From Gracilariopsis chorda (Eukaryota > Rhodophyta > Florideophyceae > Gracilariales > Gracilariaceae), in contig NBIV01000138.1 of assembly GCA_003194525.1 (NCBI GenBank), positions 1 to 64,000 of the forward strand: a stretch of DNA of 64,000 nt. The letters are read 5' to 3'. Made by a program: the position numbers and the translations under genes. This document shows positions 57,989-64,000 of the stretch, one piece after another. Below the pieces are notes generated by a model, which saw only the letters and a list, made by a program, of their open reading frames with translations, searched no databases and was not told the DNA's origin. The stretch's first letter is position 1; each line of letters begins with the position of its first letter.

Positions 57989-58579
57989 TCAATTTCCGTC
58001 GTCGACCTCATCATGCGGCAAATACTTGAGGCCACTTTTTCCCGGGTCTTTACGATAAACGCAGACATAATGACCTTCAGAGAACTGAACAGGGTAGGGA
58101 AACTTGGCAAGAGCTTTACCACCTAGTTTGGTGGCCGAAGTCATGACCTGGCGCATCTTCCTCTCGTCCGCCGCAACGGGAACCATTACAACGTGAAATA
58201 GAGGGTCATCGTCCTTTCTCCTCGCAAGGTTAGGGCTCCTACAAAGTCTAGGAGGACCCTTGCCGGTCGCATGATGAACTGGGACTGTCTCCACTATTAC
58301 GCGGACTTCGTCCAATGCAGCCCGAGGAAGAGCATCGTAAGCCTTGAAAAGTTCCGGCTCGTGACGACAAACAACACGGATAGTTCGGGATGGAAGCGTC
58401 TGGGGGGCGCTGCGACCCACCGAAGAAGGAGTACCAGCCGAACTTCCATTCGTGTTGACATGTGTGCCTCTACCGATAGAGGTGTGGCGATCCTGAACAT
58501 CTCTGAATCGTGTATGGAATTCCCTAAACTCAGGGCATAGACAGTCGAAGCCGGTTACCTCGTCGCCAGAATCGCTCAT
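57989..58579 (-). CDS. Unknown protein, intact
   Basis: This frame is intact, unlike most in the window. I prefer the ATG at 58579 over the upstream one at 58702 because a TATATAAG box sits 76 bp before it and would be inside the longer frame. The product is about 196 residues: an acidic N-terminus (MSDSGDEVTGF), a Ser/Thr/Gly-rich linker and a C-terminal globular part with VRVIVETVP, PLFHVVMVPVA and a final basic/acidic tail. No family is recognised. It lies tandem with, and 240 bp downstream of, the cysteine-peptidase-like gene. Confidence 0.55.
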   Translation of the reverse strand: MSDSGDEVTGFDCLCPEFREFHTRFRDVQDRHTSIGRGTHVNTNGSSAGTPSSVGRSAPQTLPSRTIRVVCRHEPELFKAYDALPRAALDEVRVIVETVPVHHATGKGPPRLCRSPNLARRKDDDPLFHVVMVPVAADERKMRQVMTSATKLGGKALAKFPYPVQFSEGHYVCVYRKDPGKSGLKYLPHDEVDDGN

Positions 58580-58654
58580 GCTTGATAAAGTTTTTGGAAA
58601 CAAACGAAGAACTTCGGGGGAGGGGAGCTTCGGGTGACCGTCATCCGAACATCC

Positions 58655-58662
58655 CTTATATA
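58655..58662 (-). promoter_or_regulatory. TATA box of the 57989-58579 gene
   Basis: TATATAAG on the minus strand, 76 bp upstream of the ATG at 58579. Confidence 0.5.
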
Positions 58663-58819
58663 GACAAGCGCTACGAAGCGAATGAAGACCTTTGTATGAC
58701 ATCGACTATAAAGGATAAGGACCTTACGAAGACAAGATGTATACGCAGAAAGACAAGCCATTTATTGGACTAAAAGCATCTTCATACGGGTAAAAGCTAT
58801 GATGACAATTCAAATAGCT

Positions 58820-59719
58820 TCAGTGACGTTTGAAGCAAAGTTTTCGAACCTCGATGATCTTCGAATACCGAGGATGACCTCCAGCGACGAATAAAAGTGA
58901 ATCCTTGCAGAGACGCAACGGATAACGCTCTGCACTATCCAGTATCATACGGAGACGTCCATCAACCGCCACCAAATGGTTGAAGTGGTTTAGAGCATGA
59001 CGGCTATCACACGCGATACGCACCAGATAATAGCCAGAATCCACGTTTTCCCACGCGGCAAAATGATGAAAATCCACAGAAGTCTTTCGAAGCTCGACCT
59101 TAAAAGGAAGCCTCGTCACAAAGGAACTCATCTCTTGCAGACTCGCAAATGCAGTAGGATGCACTTGCAGGTACTCCGATAAACGATTCGCATCATCACG
59201 GCCACAAAGAGCGTCTATGATGTTCAGAAGAGCAGCCTGCATGCACTCGCCATCGTTGCTGCGGGTGTATATACGCCGGACATCTCTGCTGCTGTACTCT
59301 ATCAAACGAGCATCGGACGGATGCGCGCCAGAGCCCTGTGAAATAGAAACTGCGAAACCAGGGTTCGCTTTGCACCATTCCACGATGAACCTGCGACAAT
59401 CCGCACCCGCAATGTCACCCACTGCCCCTGATGCTTCACGCACGCTAGGCATCTTTCCACACCTGGCGAGGTTCTTAGCTACATCGGTCATAGCTGCAAT
59501 ACGAAACACCGGACGAGACGACGTCATGTCAAACATCTGCAAGGTCCATATGTCGATAATCTGAAACCCCGATAGACTAACCTGTCCTCCGCTAGCTCCT
59601 CTGAAATGCCCATCGAAGAAAAGAATTCGATCAACTTCCCATCCGGAATGACGTGAGCTAGATCTTGCCGATTTAGAGCCCGACGAAGGTGAGTAACCTA
59701 GTATTCTTAGTGGTGTCAA
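58820..59719 (-). CDS. Papain-like cysteine-peptidase-like protein (OTU/C48-like fold?)
   Basis: The frame is open for 299 codons but begins at a TTG six bases after a TAA. The first ATG is at 59536, so the upstream part may be a second exon or the start may be non-ATG. Candidate catalytic residues stand in the order of papain-like enzymes: Cys in SNDGECMQAALLNIIDAL, His in FNHLVAVDG and Asp in ILDSAERYPL. The upstream WEVDRILFFDGHFRG is also coding-like. Papain-like families of this kind include OTU and Ulp-type deubiquitinases, but I cannot assign one. No internal stop is seen, in contrast to neighbouring genes. Confidence 0.5.
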   Translation of the reverse strand: MTPLRILGYSPSSGSKSARSSSRHSGWEVDRILFFDGHFRGASGGQVSLSGFQIIDIWTLQMFDMTSSRPVFRIAAMTDVAKNLARCGKMPSVREASGAVGDIAGADCRRFIVEWCKANPGFAVSISQGSGAHPSDARLIEYSSRDVRRIYTRSNDGECMQAALLNIIDALCGRDDANRLSEYLQVHPTAFASLQEMSSFVTRLPFKVELRKTSVDFHHFAAWENVDSGYYLVRIACDSRHALNHFNHLVAVDGRLRMILDSAERYPLRLCKDSLLFVAGGHPRYSKIIEVRKLCFKRH

Positions 59720-60599
59720 TGTTTACAGCGTGCTTAGCGGTCACGAGAGCAAGGCGCTGGAAGAGTATTGTAAGGCGTAATTACAATGGATGCTGCATGA
59801 AAGATTATGATGTAAAGATGTGTCTTGGCAGAAGGCGGCTTTTGGTGCGCAGTTTTGTACAAATGTAGCGTAGTTGGTGCCTACATACCCAGTGTCCGAG
59901 GCATTCGTAATGTAGGTGACTGCGTTGCTTGCCACCGAGGCCTGCCTATTAACGATACATTGAGAGGCTGGATTGAAGTGCCAATGGGTCGTGCACCATG
60001 GTGCCTACAGAGCTCCTATGCTGCGTGACTTCTGCATGACAATGACACCATGACGCCGTGACAAATAGCAACCCTTTTTGGACGCGACGATCGTGATCTG
60101 GCGCTGCGCATGATGGAATGGCAGATGCAATTCGAGAGACGAGCAGGTTGGGAGCGCCGCTCGGCGGTTGGGCGTCGTGGCTTTCGCGCCAGCCTTCAGC
60201 GACGTGTGGCGCGGGCTGTGACTGTGGTCAGGGTCGGTACTACCGAAGGTACTATTACATTATGAGTGCAATCTCTGCGTTGCACACTGCCAGCACCGCT
60301 GTTGCGGGGAGCTCAATGAGTGCATGATGATAATGCGCGGCTGCTCAGCAAACAGGCATGCGACTCGCCGCGATCAACCTCATTCACGGAAGTATCGTAT
60401 CTAAGACTTGGGTCCTCGAGGGCCAGTGTACTCACGCGCAGTGAGTCATGGCCGCCGTAGCTACCGGGGCTACCAGCGCTACCGAGCCGCGTTCATCCTG
60501 CAATCTCGAGCGCCAATGGTAAAACCCTATTGCAAAGTTCCCATTCCTTCTGCACCTCGGCTCCGAGCCCTTAACTAGACGAAAACATAGCTCCGTTAA
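59720..60599. other. Spacer, no gene recognised
   Basis: Short frames without motifs on both strands; no RNA gene or repeat was seen. Confidence 0.45.
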
Positions 60600-60813
60600 G
60601 GCCCTTTCTACATATGGACATAGACATGCGATTTTGGCACTGTATCCGCGAAAAAAGTAAAAATAATTCATGTTTGCCAAGCGAAAAATTAAAACCAAAT
60701 CGGATAGAACAATTCCGACGTGTCTCTTCCGTGGGGTCGCTCTTCAAACGACCCCAAAATCGTGGACAATGGAAAAGATAGATTTTTGTCCATGTCCATA
60801 TGTAGAAAGGGCC
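60600..60813. repeat. 27-bp inverted repeat, possible MITE
   Basis: Arms at 60600-60626 and 60787-60813 (GGCCCTTTCTACATATGGAC... and its reverse complement) differ at one position and enclose 160 bp, including a small hairpin GGGGTCGC...GCGACCCC-like stem near 60733-60756. Size and symmetry suit a MITE. No target-site duplication is evident. Confidence 0.75.
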
Positions 60814-61969
60814 TACTGCACATCTACCCCCCGCCCCCCGTGACGAAACACGGTGCGTATGCTACCTCTCCTTCATTTCCGCCAGTATCTTATCGTGAAG
60901 CCATTCGGGGTTTAGACATGGTGAATGTTATGCATTTGATCAAGGACCTCCGTCCAATAGGGTCCAACATTCTTTTGAAATCTGTATCTGAAGTTATTTC
61001 AGGTATCAACATGACCCGAGAGGAAACCAATCGCTTCAAAATCGAAAGCGTGTTGGACGAAATGTGTCGCAAGAAAGCAAATAGTTACAGTTTGGAAGCT
61101 TCTCCACACCGACACAGAACTACATTGTCAAGAACAGTCTCAAAATCATTAGCGTTGCACCTTGGGATTCTGTTGGCACATGTCCGCAAATAAACGTTCC
61201 CTACCCTTGTGGAATACAAACGAGAGGGTGATTGGGTTCTCTATCAATGGGGCAACAAGTCCGAAGGAAGTGCTGTTGAATTCTTCGACGCGGTGCGAAG
61301 CCCTCTTTCCGTTGCCCTCGATCTACCAATAATGGTCTTGGTAGATTTTTTTGTCCATGCCGGGCTGTTTAAGGTCGATGAAGTTGAGGCCGATGTCGCC
61401 CGCACTATTGCTTTCTGAAGAAAGGGGTGTCACCGTGGACAGATGAGGTTTCCAATGCTATCGAATTGTTCAAGCAATGGGAAATTATCTTCCCAATCCG
61501 TTACGTTTACGATGAAATGCTACGGGAGAGCACAAATCGTGCATGGGAAACGGAAATGGATGGGGGAACTTTGCGAGTCCCCAAAGGTGACGCTGTTTAT
61601 GAAGAAGATATGGACTGGGTAACAACAGCCCAGACTATGTCAAATGGCTCTCTCTCAATGTATCTGCGGGAGACTGCAAGGGTATATAATCATTGCAGGT
61701 TATTGTTATCAGTACATTTGGATGATGTCGAGAACGAGAGCGATGAGCTCAAATCCTACGTATGTTACACGAGCAATGAAAATGACAAACTAGTAAGAGA
61801 TACGCATCTTCAAAATATAATCGCTTCAATATGGGAGCAGTTTTCGGAACTTTCTGAGTTGTATTGCGTGAATATTCCAAATAAAGCTATGGAGGATGAA
61901 GAGAGTCTTGATGACGTTTTACAAAAGACCATCCATAATTTTGTTACAGGCCTGGAGCTCTTTATATAA
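60720..61969 (+). pseudogene. Unknown protein, frameshifts
   Basis: Frames 60720-61193, a short stretch in the next frame (about 61095-61240, with SVAPWDSVGTCPQIN), 61209-61418 and 61427-61969 appear to be pieces of one gene broken by indels near 61100, 61240 and 61410. The start is uncertain because the first frame overlaps the inverted repeat; the ATG at 60918 is a conservative choice. The product is an acidic, helical, soluble protein (WTDEVSNAIELFKQWEIIF, LRETARVYNHC). No family is recognised. Confidence 0.45.
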
Positions 61970-62178
61970 GTTTTACACTCTTTTTTTTAAACCCAAACGA
62001 TTCCAAAACCACTCATTATTCAGAACAGCTCATTTGAAGCCGCTCTGGGCAGTGCTGTTGGTGCAAGTTCATACAAACCGCAATCAGAAATTCATAGATA
62101 CCACCATATGTGATCGCACAACAAGCGCGCATGCCGAGCGGTGTGGAGTTGCACTGGCCATGTATGTGCACTTAAATC

Positions 62179-62418
62179 GTGCTGAGAGCTAACGAACATT
62201 TAAAGAACAAAGTTATCATCATGAAGGCAACACTCCGTGAGAATCATGCTGAGAAAGAGAAACTTTCTGAACAGATATCTACTTTCGAAGTCAAGCTCAC
62301 CAACTGTTGGGGTTTGGAAGAAAGTATTTGCAGGCTTGGGATGGTTTCGAACAAGCTGGAGGGTTTGACCGGCAATCTGGAAAACAATGGTTCAAAACTG
62401 AACAATGGCACACACTAG
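62179..62418 (+). CDS. Short coiled-coil ORF
   Basis: A 79-codon frame with heptad-like leucines and many charges (KEKLSEQISTFEVKLTN, KLEGLTGNLENNG). It may be the distal piece of the preceding broken gene or of another decayed gene. No ATG context or homologue supports it independently. Confidence 0.25.
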   Translation: MLRANEHLKNKVIIMKATLRENHAEKEKLSEQISTFEVKLTNCWGLEESICRLGMVSNKLEGLTGNLENNGSKLNNGTH

Positions 62419-64000
62419 GTATGAGTGTCTTCCGTCCTCGTTGTCCTGCCGCTGTCTACTTCGATGATCTGGGGTTTATGTGATCGCTTGCAGTTCTACT
62501 TGGTCTGGTTCGCGCTGTTGCTCGCCTCTGTCGCCGCTGTGAACCTTTTCTGGTGTTCTACTTGGTCTCGCTTCCCGCTCTGGTTCGCCGCTGTCTACTT
62601 TAGTGGTGTAGTCTTTGTGTGATTGTTCGCAGCTCTATTCAAACGAATGTTAATGCTTGGTCAAATAGCAGCTGTAGAGCTCGGAAACATCAAGGGGGTG
62701 AATAAGAGTTTGGAAGCGCTCTGTACACGAGCGAATAATGGGAGAACTGTTCGAGACGTCGTTTTATTATTGCAAAGCTTTGATGATGCTTAAGAAAATT
62801 ACGAGCTTCAAGATCTCGAAACGGCTAGCCGGTGATGATGGAGCCAAATCTCGTGGACAGAGCCGTCGTTGTGACCTTTACATCCTTTTGGCAAAGCTTT
62901 ATGTCGTATGAATTAACTACTCGTGACCTTTGTTTGCATATCTTTCGGTACAACATTTACTTCAAATGAGTGCTACGACCCAGCGATTCTCGTTCAACTG
63001 CAACAACTGCGCATCATGGTTCGCTATTGTACAGATAGCGTTATGCTCCTATTATCCTACGTTTACGACCCCAGCACATCACATACCCATCCTTTCCTGC
63101 AACGAAACCTTGCTGTACTCCTCCAAACGGCATGGCACTGACTTCGCTACCACAACCAAGTCCTGAACACAAACACGCTCGCGAATGCGTTTCCACAGAA
63201 AGTTGCATATATCCCGTTCAGAAACGCATATCAATCCACTGCGCTCACACCTGTTTCTTGCCTTCGCAACGCACCGCCTACAATTTCTTCCGCGCCCGTA
63301 CCAAAACTGTTGATTCGGTGTGGTTCTGCTCTACAATAGAAGCTGTGGTCAACGCTGCATGCGTATCGGTCTCAGAAACAGATCATGCTGATGAACTGTT
63401 GAGCTTTGATTGTTGCAGACCACCGTCGGTAAAGTCTCTTACGCGTCAAATTCAGCTGAACTGAACGTCAATTAACACTAACCTCAAGACCTCTGCAGCC
63501 ATATTATGAGCTGGGGAGTCCAATATCCACATCACGCGAGCATCAGCGAGCAAGTCACACGACGGACGTAAAGAGCATGGTACAAGGACCACATACTTAC
63601 CATGTCAGGACAGTTCCTTGCACAACTCGGAAAAGTGGAAGGTTCATGCTTGTGGTCCAGTCGCCATGCAAACGAATTCCACACCACATTATTAGGCGCT
63701 TCAAACGATATTCTCTGCCTCATGTTGCAGATCAGTGCTTGTGTATGAGTGTGCATATTGAGATGCTTAGATTTCGGATGCAACTCTCAGTTAGTTACGT
63801 CGCTGTGCCACCCATCCCTGTGACATTCTCCGAGAAGAATTTCGGCCTGTATCCGTGACAATATATGCTCACATTAATGGGACAAGTACCCCGAACTCAA
63901 TCCCATGTCTCTCTCCATTTCTGCCGTCATGCAACAAGCACTGTTCCATACTATGATTCAATTTCGAGCACAACTGTGGTCCTTGTGCTCAAAACGTGAT
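62419..64000. other. Right-end spacer, no gene recognised
   Basis: A partial internal duplication around TTCTACTTGGTCT occurs at about 62490-62600. Otherwise only short frames without motifs are present up to the window edge. Confidence 0.45.

Noticed and set aside
52700..58300. LTRs of the Gypsy element
   Set aside because: No long direct repeat seen by eye on either side; only a 10-bp word is shared, which is not enough.
1..64000. tRNA or rRNA genes
   Set aside because: Looked for cloverleaf arms and the T-loop GGTTCRA pattern in the spacers; nothing convincing was found by eye. A tRNAscan run would be decisive.

Overview
The window looks like eukaryotic nuclear DNA. It carries a SET (histone methyltransferase) domain, remnants of an ALG11 mannosyltransferase and of a FANCJ/RTEL1-type DEAH helicase, and Gypsy and Copia retrotransposon sequence. 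Almost all genes read as single exons; only one candidate intron was noticed. The lineage (alga, fungus or other protist) cannot be fixed by eye. Nearly every recognisable gene is interrupted: long, well-conserved frames are broken by single in-frame stops (TAA, TAG and TGA alike) and by a smaller number of 1-base frameshifts. Most entries are therefore annotated as pseudogenes, although several may have decayed only recently.

Layout. 1-8 kb: a partial unknown gene, then an unknown acidic-tailed protein (+) convergent with a tyrosine recombinase (-). 8-16 kb: palindrome-rich spacer, a Copia integrase relic, two divergent paralogous membrane-protein genes and an unknown gene. 16.6-26.2 kb: a giant ParB-like gene (-) and an N4/N6-type DNA methyltransferase fused to a SET domain (+), transcribed away from a 2-kb tandem array of nested palindromes. 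26.5-31.8 kb: a zinc-finger / tyrosine-recombinase-like / RecQ helicase fusion. 32.6-35.0 kb: the FANCJ-like helicase remnant. 37.7-44.8 kb: a second, diverged copy of the methyltransferase-SET plus RecQ block in the same order and orientation, 5'-truncated exactly at a dispersed repeat. 45-47.6 kb: spacer with a 75-bp periodic array and a second copy of that dispersed repeat. 47.7-51.4 kb: an unknown gene and the ALG11 remnant. 53.2-57.8 kb: a Gypsy element without visible LTRs. 57.9-60 kb: an unknown gene and a papain-like cysteine-peptidase-like gene. 60.6-64 kb: a 27-bp inverted repeat, an unknown gene and empty sequence.

The spacers are unusual. They contain several unrelated families of short perfect palindromes (for example GGGGGAACGGTTCCCCC, TGTCGAGCGACA with CGACAGGAA...TTCCTGTCG, AAAACCAAGCGCTTTCG and AGGACARCGTTTT), each restricted to its own neighbourhood. 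Other spacers are rich in degenerate CCCTAAAA-like motifs.

My inference is that this is a subtelomere-like or accessory region built from a large element (or nested elements). Its proteins would manipulate DNA and chromatin: a recombinase, RecQ fusions, a DNA methyltransferase-SET fusion and a ParB-like DNA binder with its own palindromic site array. The system most worth testing is the 16.6-26.2 kb module, where the ParB-like gene and the methyltransferase-SET gene face away from the nested-palindrome array.
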